Shown here piece by piece: positions 17,391-26,517 of a stretch of 64,000 nucleotides of DNA (positions are counted from its first letter, which is position 1; each line of letters starts with the position of its first letter). The notes under the pieces were generated by a model, which made no database searches, was not told where the DNA came from, and was given only the letters and a program-made list of their open reading frames with translations. Source of the stretch: Hasllibacter sp. MH4015 (GTDB taxonomy: Bacteria > Pseudomonadota > Alphaproteobacteria > Rhodobacterales > Rhodobacteraceae); the NCBI RefSeq assembly GCF_020177575.1, contig NZ_JAHTBK010000001.1:1919875-1983874 (forward strand), written 5' to 3'. The translations under genes and the position numbers were made by a program.

Positions 17391-17481
17391 TACCGCATCA
17401 CTGCGTGAGGGTGGTCTTGGCGCCCTACCGCTTCGCTACTTGAGGGCAGTCTTTCCGCCCTACCGCTTCGCTACTTGAGGG
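17391..17481 (+). repeat. Three 35-bp tandem repeats directly before pyc
   Basis: TACCGC begins at 17391, 17426 and 17461, an exact 35-base period. The last two copies share 26 identical bases (17421-17446 and 17456-17481, ending CTACTTGAGGG); the first is diverged. Each junction can fold through AGGG/CCCT arms. The array ends 10 bases before the pyc ATG, so it lies in the leader and may affect expression, but I know no regulator for it. Confidence 0.8.
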
Positions 17482-17491
17482 ACGTGCACCC

Positions 17492-20400
17492 ATGGCCGAA
17501 TTCCAGAAAATCCTCGTTGCAAACCGTGGCGAGATTGCCATTCGCGTGATGCGCGCCGCCAACGAATTGGGCAAACGCACGGTCGCGGTTTATGCCGAGG
17601 AAGACAAACTCTCGCTGCACCGCTTCAAGGCCGATGAAGCCTACAAGATCGGTGAGGGTCTGGGGCCGGTTGCGGCCTATCTGAGCATCGAGGAAATCAT
17701 CCGCGTCGCCAAGCAATGCGGCGCCGATGCGATCCATCCGGGCTACGGCCTGCTGTCGGAAAATCCCGAATTTGTCGATGCCTGCGCGGCGAACGGCATC
17801 ACTTTCATCGGCCCCAGGGCCGAGACGATGCGCGCATTGGGCGACAAGGCCTCCGCGCGGCGCGTGGCGATCGAGGCGGGCGTGCCGGTCATCCCCGCCA
17901 CCGAAGTCCTGGGCGACGACATGGCCGCCATCAAGAAGGAAGCGGCCGAGATCGGCTATCCCCTGATGCTCAAAGCGTCCTGGGGCGGCGGCGGGCGCGG
18001 CATGCGGCCCATCGCGTCGGAAGACGAGCTGGAGGAAAAGGTGCTGGAAGGCCGACGCGAGGCCGAAGCGGCCTTCGGCAACGGTGAAGGGTATCTCGAA
18101 AAGATGATCCTCCGCGCCCGCCACGTCGAAGTGCAGATCCTCGGCGATAGCCACGGCAATATCTACCACCTCTACGAACGCGATTGCTCCGTCCAGCGCC
18201 GCAACCAGAAGGTCGTGGAACGCGCCCCTGCTCCGTACCTAACCGACATGCAGCGCAATGAGATTTGCCTTCTGGGCAAGAAGATCTGCGAGCATGTGAA
18301 CTACGAATGCGCGGGCACTGTCGAATTCCTGATGGATATGGAGACGGGCAATTTCTATTTCATCGAAGTGAACCCCCGCGTGCAGGTCGAACACACCGTG
18401 ACCGAGGAAGTCACCGGCATCGACATCGTGCGCGCCCAGATCCTGATTGCAGAGGGCAAGATGCTCGCCGCCGCCACCGGCGTGGCCTCACAATATGACG
18501 TCAAGCTCGACGGCCACGCGATCCAGTGCCGCGTCACCACCGAAGACCCCGCCAACAACTTCATTCCCGATTATGGCCGCATCACCGCATATCGTGGGGC
18601 CACGGGCATGGGCATCCGCCTCGACGGCGGCACGGCCTATTCTGGTGCTGTCATCACCCGCTACTACGACTCCCTCCTTGAAAAAGTCACAGCCTGGGCC
18701 CCCACCCCCGACGCCGCCATCGCCCGTATGGACCGGGCGCTCCGTGAATTCCGTATTCGGGGCGTATCCACCAACATCGCCTTCGTGGAAAACCTGCTCA
18801 AGCACCCGACCTTCCTCAACTACCAATACCACACCAAGTTCATTGACGAGACGCCGGAGCTGTTCGATTTCCGCCCCCGCCGCGACCGCGCGACGAAAAT
18901 CCTGCGCTACGTCGCAGACATCACCGTCAATGGGCACCCGGAAACCCAAGGCCGCCCCATGCCGCCGGCCGACATCAAACCTGCCCGCCCACCAAAGGTC
19001 TCCTATGACGCGCCGCCTCCGGGCACGCGCAATCTGCTGGACGACAAGGGGCCGGAGGCCGTCGCCAAGTGGATGAAGGCGCAGAAACAACTGCTGATCA
19101 CCGACACCACCATGCGCGACGGGCATCAATCGCTTCTCGCCACGCGGATGCGCTCGCTCGACATGATCAAGGTGGCCCCCGCCTACGCCCACAACCTCTC
19201 CGGCCTCTTCTCCGTCGAATGCTGGGGCGGGGCCACCTTTGACGTGGCCTACCGCTTCTTGCAGGAATGCCCGTGGCAGCGCCTGCGCGACATTCGCGCG
19301 AAGATGCCCAACATCATGACGCAGATGCTGCTGCGCGCGTCCAACGGTGTGGGCTACACCAACTACCCCGACAACGTCGTGCAGGGCTTCGTCAAACAAG
19401 CCGCCGAGAGCGGCGTCGACGTCTTCCGCGTCTTCGACAGCCTCAACTGGGTGGAGAACATGCGTGTCGCCATGGACGCGGTGGGTGAGACCGGCAAGAT
19501 CGTCGAAGGCACGATCTGCTACACCGGCAACATCCTCGACCCCGACCGCGCCAAGTATGACGTGAAATACTACGTCGATATGGCGAAGGAGCTTGAGAAG
19601 GCCGGCGCCCACGTCCTCGGCCTCAAGGACATGGCAGGCCTCCTGCGCCCCGCCGCAGCCGAGGTGCTGATCCCCGCTCTGAAAGACGCTGTCGACCTGC
19701 CCATCCACTTCCACACCCATGACACGGCCGGGTCCGCCTGCGGCACCATCCTGCGCGCATCCGAGGCGGGCGTGGACGCCGTCGATTGCGCCATGGATGC
19801 GCTCAGCGGCAATACATCCCAGGCCACCCTCGGCACCATCGTCGAAAGCCTGCGCTTCACCGAACGCGACACCGGGCTCGACATCGGCGCGATCCGTCAG
19901 ATCTCCGACTATTGGGAGGCCGTCCGCGCCCATTACGCCGCATTCGAGTCCGGCATGCAGGCCCCAGCATCTGAGGTCTACCTCCATGAAATGCCCGGCG
20001 GCCAGTTCACCAACCTCAAGGCGCAGGCCCGCTCCATGGGCCTCGAAGAACGCTGGCACGAAGTGGCGCAGATGTACGCCGATGTGAACCAGATGTTCGG
20101 CGATATCGTGAAGGTCACGCCCTCCTCGAAGGTCGTCGGCGACATGGCCCTGATGATGGTGTCCCAGGGCCTCGACCGCGCGCAGGTCGAAGACCCTAAC
20201 ACCGAGGTCTCCTTCCCGGATTCCGTCATCGGAATGCTGCGCGGCGATCTGGGCCAGCCCCCCAACGGCTTCCCCAAGGCCATCGTGAAAAAGGCCCTCA
20301 AGGGCGAGAAGCCGAACCTTGAACGCCCCGGCAAACACCTCGACGCGGTCGACATGGAAGCCACCCGCGCACAATTGGCCGAGGAACTGGGGGTTGAGAT

Positions 20401-20932
20401 CGACGACGAGGATCTCAACGGCTACCTCATGTACCCCAAGGTTTTCACCGACTACGCCACCCGCCACGCCGAATACGGCCCCGTCCGCACCCTGCCCACG
20501 AAAACCTTCTTCTACGGCATGGACCAGGGCGAAGAGATCGAGGCCGAGATCGACCCCGGCGTCACTCTTGTGATCCGTCTGGTGGCCGTGGGCGAAACCA
20601 ATGACGAAGGCGAGGTCCGCGTGTTCTTCGAACTCAACGGCCAACCCCGCACCATCCGTGTCCCCAACCGGCTGGTCGCGTCCGCCACTGCCAAACGCCC
20701 CAAGGCCGAGGCCGGGAATGCCAACCACATCGGCGCGCCGATGCCCGGTGTCGTGGCTTCCGTCGGCGTGCAACCGGGCCAAAAGGTCGCCGCAGGCACG
20801 CTTCTGCTGACCATCGAGGCGATGAAGATGGAGACGGGCCTCCACGCCGAGAAGGATGCCACGATCAAGGCGGTCCACGTCACCCCGGGCGGCCAGATCG
20901 ACGCGAAGGACCTGCTGGTGGAGTTGGAATAA
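17492..20932 (+). CDS. pyc: Pyruvate carboxylase
   Basis: This biotin enzyme carboxylates pyruvate to oxaloacetate using ATP and bicarbonate, refilling the TCA cycle. The 1146 aa contain all domains of the single-chain form: biotin carboxylase (about 1-455, with ATP-grasp loop WGGGGRGM near 165 and the catalytic HVEVQILGD region), carboxyltransferase (about 530-800, with TTMRDGHQSL and metal-binding HFHTHDT), and the C-terminal biotinyl domain with EAMKME near 1110, the Lys being biotinylated. It is downstream of a tandem-repeat leader, and a LysE-type gene follows after four bases. Confidence 0.97.
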   Translation: MAEFQKILVANRGEIAIRVMRAANELGKRTVAVYAEEDKLSLHRFKADEAYKIGEGLGPVAAYLSIEEIIRVAKQCGADAIHPGYGLLSENPEFVDACAANGITFIGPRAETMRALGDKASARRVAIEAGVPVIPATEVLGDDMAAIKKEAAEIGYPLMLKASWGGGGRGMRPIASEDELEEKVLEGRREAEAAFGNGEGYLEKMILRARHVEVQILGDSHGNIYHLYERDCSVQRRNQKVVERAPAPYLTDMQRNEICLLGKKICEHVNYECAGTVEFLMDMETGNFYFIEVNPRVQVEHTVTEEVTGIDIVRAQILIAEGKMLAAATGVASQYDVKLDGHAIQCRVTTEDPANNFIPDYGRITAYRGATGMGIRLDGGTAYSGAVITRYYDSLLEKVTAWAPTPDAAIARMDRALREFRIRGVSTNIAFVENLLKHPTFLNYQYHTKFIDETPELFDFRPRRDRATKILRYVADITVNGHPETQGRPMPPADIKPARPPKVSYDAPPPGTRNLLDDKGPEAVAKWMKAQKQLLITDTTMRDGHQSLLATRMRSLDMIKVAPAYAHNLSGLFSVECWGGATFDVAYRFLQECPWQRLRDIRAKMPNIMTQMLLRASNGVGYTNYPDNVVQGFVKQAAESGVDVFRVFDSLNWVENMRVAMDAVGETGKIVEGTICYTGNILDPDRAKYDVKYYVDMAKELEKAGAHVLGLKDMAGLLRPAAAEVLIPALKDAVDLPIHFHTHDTAGSACGTILRASEAGVDAVDCAMDALSGNTSQATLGTIVESLRFTERDTGLDIGAIRQISDYWEAVRAHYAAFESGMQAPASEVYLHEMPGGQFTNLKAQARSMGLEERWHEVAQMYADVNQMFGDIVKVTPSSKVVGDMALMMVSQGLDRAQVEDPNTEVSFPDSVIGMLRGDLGQPPNGFPKAIVKKALKGEKPNLERPGKHLDAVDMEATRAQLAEELGVEIDDEDLNGYLMYPKVFTDYATRHAEYGPVRTLPTKTFFYGMDQGEEIEAEIDPGVTLVIRLVAVGETNDEGEVRVFFELNGQPRTIRVPNRLVASATAKRPKAEAGNANHIGAPMPGVVASVGVQPGQKVAAGTLLLTIEAMKMETGLHAEKDATIKAVHVTPGGQIDAKDLLVELE

Positions 20933-20936
20933 GCCG

Positions 20937-21566
20937 ATGGAGACCCAAACCTATCTTGCCTTTCTTGCCTTGGTCGCGGTTGTGCTGGTCACGCCCGGCC
21001 CGTCCGTCACACTCAGCCTCGTGCATGGCGCAAAATTTGGCGCTGGCCGCGCGGGGCTGACGGCGTTGGGCGACATCTCGGCAAACATGATCCAGATGAT
21101 TGCCGCCGTCGCAGGACTTGGCCTCATCCTGTCGCAATCGGCGATCCTGTTCTCTATCATCAAGATCGCTGGCGTGGCCTACCTGGCCTGGCTTGGCCTG
21201 TCGATGATCCGGCGCTCGTTCAAGAACGCGACGCGCTCCCACAACTTGCCCGCCACGCGCGGCTTGACCCCTCTCGGCCAACTTCGTCAAGGCTTCATCG
21301 TGGCTGGCACCTCCCCCAAAGCGATCTTGTTTTACGGGGCCCTTTTCCCCCAATTCATCGACCCTACGATGGATGTCCTGCCGCAATTCCTGCTTCTAGC
21401 AGCCACCTGCGCCTTCCTCGATTTCTGCATCATCTGGGCCTATGGCGCACTGGCCGCCCTCGGCGCCGAGCGGATGCAAGGCGACACAGCCACCCGTTGG
21501 ATCGACCGTCTCGGCGGCACGGCCATGCTCGCCGCAGCCGGACATATCGCACGGATGGAACGCTAG
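20937..21566 (+). CDS. LysE family translocator
   Basis: This 209-aa inner-membrane protein has about six helices and the N-terminal signature VTPGPSVTLSLVHGAKFG of the LysE/RhtB exporters. The ATG at 20937 lies four bases after the pyc stop, so it is probably cotranscribed with pyc. A link between anaplerosis and amino-acid export is plausible but not shown. The substrate is unknown. Confidence 0.88.
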   Translation: METQTYLAFLALVAVVLVTPGPSVTLSLVHGAKFGAGRAGLTALGDISANMIQMIAAVAGLGLILSQSAILFSIIKIAGVAYLAWLGLSMIRRSFKNATRSHNLPATRGLTPLGQLRQGFIVAGTSPKAILFYGALFPQFIDPTMDVLPQFLLLAATCAFLDFCIIWAYGALAALGAERMQGDTATRWIDRLGGTAMLAAAGHIARMER

Positions 21567-21568
21567 GG

Positions 21569-22090
21569 GTGTTCTCTACACCCGTCCTCGGCTTCCCGCT
21601 TCCCGCAGCTCTAAGCCTCCTCGCGGCCATTCCGCTAGCAGCGCAGACCCTCTGTCAAACCTCACCATCCACCCTATCGCTCTACGACCCCATCCCGGCC
21701 CGCGAGAGCTTCCCGATCCTGACCCGCAATACCTTCGCTACAGACGGCACCGCCCCCGAGCATCTCGATGTCGCCGTCCTTCTGCCGGGCCACCTCACCC
21801 CCGATTGCCCCACCGGCTCCATCGAGCCGATGCGCGGCGTCCGCGCCCTGGGTGACGGGCGATACGAAGGCACCGTGGTCCACAATTCCATGTCCTTCCA
21901 CAGTCACCTCTTTGGTGAGACGTTCACTTTCACCACGGATGACGTCTGGGATTGGCAGCTTCTAGCCACAGACGATGGAGGCCGCCTCTACGGCGCCTTT
22001 CGCCTGCGCAATTCCGCGCGCCTGGCGGTGGATGGCGGAGCCATATATCTGCAACTTGTGCCTGACATCATGCCGCCCGACTGGAATTGA
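21569..22090 (+). CDS. Hypothetical secreted protein
   Basis: This unrecognised 173-aa protein uses a GTG start two bases after the preceding stop. It has a hydrophobic N-terminus (about 4-24, ending IPLAAQTLC), consistent with a signal peptide, although no canonical lipobox is seen. The mature part is rich in short hydrophobic strands (LDVAVLLPGHL, YGAFRLRNSARL) and looks like a small beta-rich periplasmic domain. It is probably the last gene of the pyc operon. Confidence 0.6.
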   Translation: MFSTPVLGFPLPAALSLLAAIPLAAQTLCQTSPSTLSLYDPIPARESFPILTRNTFATDGTAPEHLDVAVLLPGHLTPDCPTGSIEPMRGVRALGDGRYEGTVVHNSMSFHSHLFGETFTFTTDDVWDWQLLATDDGGRLYGAFRLRNSARLAVDGGAIYLQLVPDIMPPDWN

Positions 22091-22165
22091 GATCACGGGC
22101 TCAATTTCCTAATATTTCCTTAACGAAAACGTCTTTATGGATTGTTTTCTGATACTTAACCCACC

Positions 22166-22181
22166 TTATCAACCGTGATAA
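22166..22181. promoter_or_regulatory. Palindrome TTATCA-N4-TGATAA upstream of phosphoesterase
   Basis: A perfect 6+4+6 inverted repeat lies 54 bases before the phosphoesterase ATG in an AT-richer stretch. The form is that of a dimeric helix-turn-helix operator; it resembles but does not match the FNR/CRP half-site order. The binding protein is unknown. Confidence 0.35.
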
Positions 22182-22235
22182 CCTGCCATTCCCGCCCCCT
22201 TGCCCCACAGCGCCCCTTGGGCCACCCTCCCCCAT

Positions 22236-23057
22236 ATGGGAGAGCATTTCGACAAGGCCCTGATCTTCACTGATCTGCATATCGTGTCCGAGGGCGAGAC
22301 GATCATCGGCCTCGACCCGCTGGCGCGTTTTTCCGAAGGCCTTGCCCACGCCCTCGACCGCCATCCTGACGCGCAGCACCTGATCCTGCTTGGCGATCTG
22401 ACACATACCGGGGCGCAGGCGGAATATGACCGGCTGATCCCCGTCCTTGCCGATTGCCCCGTTCCGATCACCGTTACGATGGGCAATCACGACACCCGCG
22501 CAATCCTCGGCGCGGCCTTCCCCGGCGCCCTGAATGCGGATGGTTTTGCCCAGACCGCGCTCGACCTTGGTCCGCTGCGCCTCCTGGTCCTCGACACCCA
22601 CGACGATGACGGGCAGGCCCCGTTGGAGCATGACGGCTGGTTATGCAAGACGCGGCTGGCCTGGCTGGATGCGGAACTGGCCCGCGCGGCACGGGACGGC
22701 CGCGACGTGGTGGTCTTCACCCACCATCCCCCCTGCCCCGTCGGCTTCTGGGCGATGGATGCCATCGGTCTGGCCAATGCGGACGCCCTTCTCGACCGCC
22801 TGCACGCCGCACCCCATGTGAAGCACCTGATCTGCGGCCATATCCACCGCACGATCCACGCCAGCGCGGGCGGGTTGCCCGTGACGATCCTCAAGAGCCC
22901 GTGCCACCAGAACCCCATGATTTTGGGCCAGGGCACCTTCGCGGATTCGGTGGATGAGCCCGGGGCCTATGGCATCCTGTTGGCGCTCGACGACACAATC
23001 GTTGTCCATACCGAGGATTTCGCGCTCTCCTCGGGCAAGGTGCAACGCTACAAATGA
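22236..23057 (+). CDS. Calcineurin-like metallophosphoesterase (CpdA-like)
   Basis: This 273-aa enzyme has the full binuclear-metal phosphoesterase motif set: TDLHI (D-x-H), GDLTHTG, GNHD, THHPP and GHIHR. Its size and motif spacing match the 3',5'-cAMP phosphodiesterase CpdA / Icc group, so cyclic nucleotide or phosphodiester hydrolysis in the cytoplasm is likely. The ATG at 22236 puts the first motif near residue 12, as in the family; an upstream ATG at 22200 is less likely. It stands alone. Confidence 0.85.
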   Translation: MGEHFDKALIFTDLHIVSEGETIIGLDPLARFSEGLAHALDRHPDAQHLILLGDLTHTGAQAEYDRLIPVLADCPVPITVTMGNHDTRAILGAAFPGALNADGFAQTALDLGPLRLLVLDTHDDDGQAPLEHDGWLCKTRLAWLDAELARAARDGRDVVVFTHHPPCPVGFWAMDAIGLANADALLDRLHAAPHVKHLICGHIHRTIHASAGGLPVTILKSPCHQNPMILGQGTFADSVDEPGAYGILLALDDTIVVHTEDFALSSGKVQRYK

Positions 23058-23101
23058 CTTCGGGCAATATGCGCTGTCGCCCGAAGCCACAATCATCGAC
23101 C

Positions 23102-24058
23102 CTATTGCAACGGCGCGCCGCCGACCTGGCGATCGTAGAAGAACAACCGATAGTCCCCCGGCGCCCCTGAACCGAGGAAGAAAAGCGTCAGGTCGATGGT
23201 CGGTCCCGCCTCGTCCCCGTCCCAATTCGCGGAATTGGAGTAATTGTTACGCAGGCTATCCCCCACGCTGCGCCCGATCGGCAGAAGCGGCAGGCCCTCG
23301 GGACCGACCAGACCGAACGCGGTGTTGCGGAAGAAGACCTGGTTTTCGCCCACTTCGTTGTTTTGGCGCAGGTTTGCCGACGGCACGACCTCCACCTCCA
23401 CGCGCACGATGTTGGTACCCTCCATCGCGGTGATGCGGCCCATGACCTCCTCCCGACTCAACCGATCTTCGGTGGTCAGCTCGGACGTGGTGGAGATCGC
23501 GTTGATCTTGATGTCGTAGAAGCTCGCCGCACTGGGCATCTCGCTGAGCGGCTGGTTCAGGTCGATGGGGATCTGGATCGCGGAGGCCCCTTCGCCGATG
23601 GTCAGCGTCGCCTCCGTCGCTCCGGCGGGCACGAGGAACATCGCGTCATAATAGGCGCCCGCCGTTTCCTCGGGGAAGTCCCTGGGGCGTCGCGCGCTGA
23701 GGGAGGGCGCGCCGCGTTCGATCTCGGGCAGGGAATCGACCCGGCCCCACGCTTGCCGCGCATCGGTTTCGGTGGCCAGTTGCAGGCCGATATCACCGGC
23801 TCGGATGCTGACGCGATCCAGATCGTCATTCCACGCGACCGTGAAATCGAGGTTGATGTAGATGAAATCGTGGTCACTGCCGCTTTCGTAGATATGCGTC
23901 GCACAGCAGGGGGAGGCCATGTCGGTGTCAATGTTGGGCAATGTATCGAACCGCGTCACGCTCATCGCGGCAAGGGTCAGCGCCTCGGTCTGAGCGAACG
24001 CGGGGGCCGACAACACGGCAAGGGTCAGGCCAGTGCCCAGTGTATTCAATAATTTCAT
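23102..24058 (-). CDS. Hypothetical secreted protein
   Basis: I do not recognise this 318-aa protein. It begins with a clear Sec signal peptide (MKLLNTLGTGLTLAVLSAPAFAQ, cleavage after AFA), so it is exported. The mature part has a CC pair near residue 51, long beta-type stretches, and an acidic, Asn-rich C-terminal third (LRNNYSNSANWDGDE). No catalytic signature is visible. It is convergent with the phosphoesterase gene and stands alone. Confidence 0.7.
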   Translation of the reverse strand: MKLLNTLGTGLTLAVLSAPAFAQTEALTLAAMSVTRFDTLPNIDTDMASPCCATHIYESGSDHDFIYINLDFTVAWNDDLDRVSIRAGDIGLQLATETDARQAWGRVDSLPEIERGAPSLSARRPRDFPEETAGAYYDAMFLVPAGATEATLTIGEGASAIQIPIDLNQPLSEMPSAASFYDIKINAISTTSELTTEDRLSREEVMGRITAMEGTNIVRVEVEVVPSANLRQNNEVGENQVFFRNTAFGLVGPEGLPLLPIGRSVGDSLRNNYSNSANWDGDEAGPTIDLTLFFLGSGAPGDYRLFFYDRQVGGAPLQ

Positions 24059-24294
24059 AAAACTCGTCTCCAGATGTTGAAGGGGAATGTTGGAACATTG
24101 CGGGAGCGCCGGTCAATCCTCGTGCGCATGCATCGTCCGGCCGGCCAAGAATTTAGGGAATAGGCAGAGGACAACGACGAAAATCCTCCTCTTGCAGTGG
24201 ATGCGCATGGCGCGGCCGAACCCATCTTGGGCGGCGGTGTTCGCACACACTCTGCCGTGAACGAGGGGGACCCGGAAAGGCGGGAATTTCCCCC

Positions 24295-24321
24295 TTGCGC
24301 GGCGCGCGAAGTCTTTATAGA
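24295..24321 (+). promoter_or_regulatory. Candidate promoter of the tRNA-Gly gene
   Basis: TTGCGC at 24295-24300 and TATAGA at 24316-24321 are separated by 15 bases, slightly short, and lie 20 bases before the mature tRNA 5' end. Close promoters of this form are usual for single tRNA genes. The upstream 230 bases contain nothing else I can support. Confidence 0.4.
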
Positions 24322-24340
24322 TAGCCCGAACATCAGGAAC

Positions 24341-24415
24341 GCGGGTGTAGCTCAGGGGTAGAGCATAACCTTGCCAAGGTTAGGGTCGTGAGTTCGAATC
24401 TCATCACCCGCTCCA
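24341..24415 (+). tRNA. tRNA-Gly (anticodon GCC)
   Basis: The cloverleaf folds fully: acceptor GCGGGTG/CACCCGC, D arm, anticodon stem TAACC/GGTTA with loop TTGCCAA (anticodon GCC), and T arm with GTTCGAATC. The discriminator is T and CCA is encoded. It reads codons GGC/GGU. It is followed by a hairpin terminator and then hisB. Confidence 0.97.
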
Positions 24416-24437
24416 GATGTCCCGATCGGGAAATGTC

Positions 24438-24470
24438 AGGGTCGCCATTTCGGCGGCCCTTCGTCGTTTT
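24438..24470 (+). terminator. Terminator after tRNA-Gly
   Basis: AGGGTCGCC (24438-24446) pairs with GGCGGCCCT (24452-24460) over 9 bp with one G-U, a five-base loop, and a tail TCGTCGTTTT. It separates the tRNA from hisB. Confidence 0.6.
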
Positions 24471-24585
24471 GCGCCCCGTCCCGCACGGCAACACCTTCGC
24501 CCCGTTACAACGCGCGCCCCATTCCGCCCCTTCCCAGCGCCCGACCCGATGCCTATAACCGCCGCCGACGACAGGAGTTTTGCGC

Positions 24586-25173
24586 ATGCGCACCGCCCAG
24601 ATCACCCGCAAGACCGCGGAAACGGACATCTCGGTCGAGATCAATCTCGACGGGACCGGACGCTATGAAAACGCGACCGGTATCGGCTTTTTCGACCACA
24701 TGCTGGACCAGTTGGCCCGCCACGGCCTAATCGACATGACTGTATCCTGCGCGGGCGATCTGCACATCGACGACCACCATAGCGTGGAGGATGTGGGCAT
24801 CGCCCTTGGTCAGGCGCTGACCCAGGCAATAGGCGACAAGCGCGGTATCCGGCGCTATGGGGAATGCCACCTGCCGATGGATGACGCCCTCGTCCGCGCG
24901 GCGCTGGATTTGAGCGGCCGTCCCTACCTGGTTTGGGACGTCGAGATGCCTACTGCCAAGATCGGCACATTCGACACCGAATTGGTACGGGAGTTCTTTC
25001 AGGCGCTCGCGACCCACGGCGGCATCACGCTGCATGTCACGGCACTCGCCGGCATCAACTCCCACCACATTGCGGAGGCTGCGTTCAAGGCCGTGGCGCG
25101 CGCCCTGCGCGATGCATTGGAGACAGATTCGCGCAAGGATGATGCGATCCCGTCGACCAAGGGCAGCCTCTAG
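24586..25173 (+). CDS. hisB: Imidazoleglycerol-phosphate dehydratase
   Basis: This is the sixth step of histidine synthesis, dehydrating imidazole glycerol phosphate to imidazole acetol phosphate. It is the monofunctional 195-aa form without the phosphatase domain found in enteric HisB. The metal-binding motifs [22 protein letters not shown] and [13 protein letters not shown] are present. AGGAG at 24573-24577 fits the ATG at 24586. hisH follows after 32 bases. Confidence 0.97.
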   Translation: MRTAQITRKTAETDISVEINLDGTGRYENATGIGFFDHMLDQLARHGLIDMTVSCAGDLHIDDHHSVEDVGIALGQALTQAIGDKRGIRRYGECHLPMDDALVRAALDLSGRPYLVWDVEMPTAKIGTFDTELVREFFQALATHGGITLHVTALAGINSHHIAEAAFKAVARALRDALETDSRKDDAIPSTKGSL

Positions 25174-25205
25174 GGGCGTCCCCGTTTCCGGCGAAGGGCG
25201 GCACC

Positions 25206-25844
25206 ATGACCATCGTTTTGATCGACTACGACGCGGGCAACCTGCACTCCGCCGAAAAGGCGTTGCAGCGCATGGCGGCGGAGGGTGATGCGGGCGATCT
25301 GATCGTCACCGCCGACCCCGAAACCGTGGCCCGCGCCGATCGGATCGTGTTGCCCGGCGACGGTGCCTTTCCGGCGTGCCGACGCGGCCTGCAAGCCATC
25401 GACGGGCTGGAAGACGCGATCCTGCACGCGGTCGAGGATAAGGGGAGACCGTTCCTCGGCATCTGCGTGGGGATGCAGATGATGGCGCGCCTGGGACTGG
25501 AATACGAAGAGGTCGCTGGCTTCGGCTGGATCGACGGCGTGGTGGACCGGATCGCACCCGACGACCCGGCGCTGAAGATCCCGCACATGGGGTGGAACGA
25601 CCTCAAGATCGACGTGCAGCACCCTGTTCTGGAAGGAATTTCGTCAGGGGACCACGCCTATTTCGTGCATTCCTACGCCATGCGCGTCTCGACCCCCGCG
25701 CACCGCCTCGCCCATGTCGCGTATGGCGGCGACGTCACGGCGATCGTGGGGCGCGACACTATGATCGGAACGCAATTCCACCCGGAAAAGAGCCAATCCG
25801 CGGGCCTGCGCCTGATCGCGAATTTCCTGGCCTGGCGACCCTGA
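25206..25844 (+). CDS. hisH: Imidazole glycerol phosphate synthase glutaminase subunit
   Basis: HisH hydrolyses glutamine and channels ammonia to HisF. This 212-aa class I glutamine amidotransferase has the nucleophile C87 in [11 protein letters not shown] and the His-Glu pair in TQFHPEKSQ. Its partner hisF lies 3.3 kb downstream, after an insertion of unrelated small genes, with hisA between. Confidence 0.97.
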   Translation: MTIVLIDYDAGNLHSAEKALQRMAAEGDAGDLIVTADPETVARADRIVLPGDGAFPACRRGLQAIDGLEDAILHAVEDKGRPFLGICVGMQMMARLGLEYEEVAGFGWIDGVVDRIAPDDPALKIPHMGWNDLKIDVQHPVLEGISSGDHAYFVHSYAMRVSTPAHRLAHVAYGGDVTAIVGRDTMIGTQFHPEKSQSAGLRLIANFLAWRP

Positions 25845-26019
25845 TCCCGGACGGGATGCCGATGCTTAAACCGGCTATTGGCGACCTGTCGTTTTGGGCA
25901 GGGCGCTGCCGCCACAGCTCCTCAAAACGACGTACGGGGCCGCTTTTGCGGTTCCAATTTCTCCGCGACCCGGTAGCCTTCACGTATTCGTGAGCACGTA
26001 TATTCGAAGGAGTTCCACC

Positions 26020-26460
26020 TTGATCCGTCTGCTTGTCGCCGTTTTCGCCCTGATCGGGCTTGCGGCCTGTACCCCCACCACCACGGTGGTCGGTGCCAAC
26101 ACCTATTCCAGCGCCAGCTGTTTCACCGGCCCCCATGTGCTTGATCTGGACGTGCGCGTTCCCGCCTCCTACGGCCCGGTCAGCGAGCTGCGCCAATTGG
26201 CCAACGGTCCGCGTGGACTGGAATTCACCTGCAACCTCGTGGGTTATGGATACCCCGTGCAGGATACCGATTACCCGATTTACCTCGGCGAAGTTTACGG
26301 CGGCACGGCTGGCCTGTGCGTGAGTGCCGTGACCACGAACCGGGGCCGCGTTTTGTCTTGCGCCACCGCCGATCAGGTCCGCGCTGCCATCAATGCGCCG
26401 CTTGGAAGTCCGGGCGCCACGATCCGCCTGACAAGATGGCAATCCTATCCATCCAGTTGA
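26020..26460 (+). CDS. Small hypothetical lipoprotein (TTG start)
   Basis: This 146-aa protein has a short hydrophobic leader ending in the lipobox LAAC near residue 17, so it should be lipidated. Its function is not recognised; it has several cysteines in the mature part. I chose the TTG at 26020 because GAAGGAG at 26006-26012 is an ideal ribosome binding site seven bases upstream and because the signal peptide then starts at residue 1; the frame is open further upstream but without a site. A bidirectional terminator follows directly. Confidence 0.65.
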   Translation: MIRLLVAVFALIGLAACTPTTTVVGANTYSSASCFTGPHVLDLDVRVPASYGPVSELRQLANGPRGLEFTCNLVGYGYPVQDTDYPIYLGEVYGGTAGLCVSAVTTNRGRVLSCATADQVRAAINAPLGSPGATIRLTRWQSYPSS

Positions 26461-26470
26461 CACGACACGT

Positions 26471-26497
26471 AAAGGGGCGGCCCACGGGCCGCCCTTT
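26471..26497. terminator. Bidirectional terminator between convergent genes
   Basis: AAAGGGGCGGCCC (26471-26483) and GGGCCGCCCTTT (26486-26497) form a long GC stem with a three-base loop, with A-rich and T-rich flanks. It can end both the lipoprotein gene and the convergent DUF2147 gene. Confidence 0.75.
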
Positions 26498-26517
26498 CAT
26501 TGAGTGGATCGACGGAT

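Noticed and set aside
17391-17481. CRISPR or attachment-site reading of the 35-bp repeats
   Set aside because: The copies are directly tandem without unique spacers, and no integrase, tRNA end or cas gene is adjacent.
18488-20878. A 796-codon open frame antisense to pyc
   Set aside because: It lies wholly opposite an unmistakable pyruvate carboxylase gene; high GC with strong third-position bias keeps this antisense frame open, and its protein has no recognisable domain.
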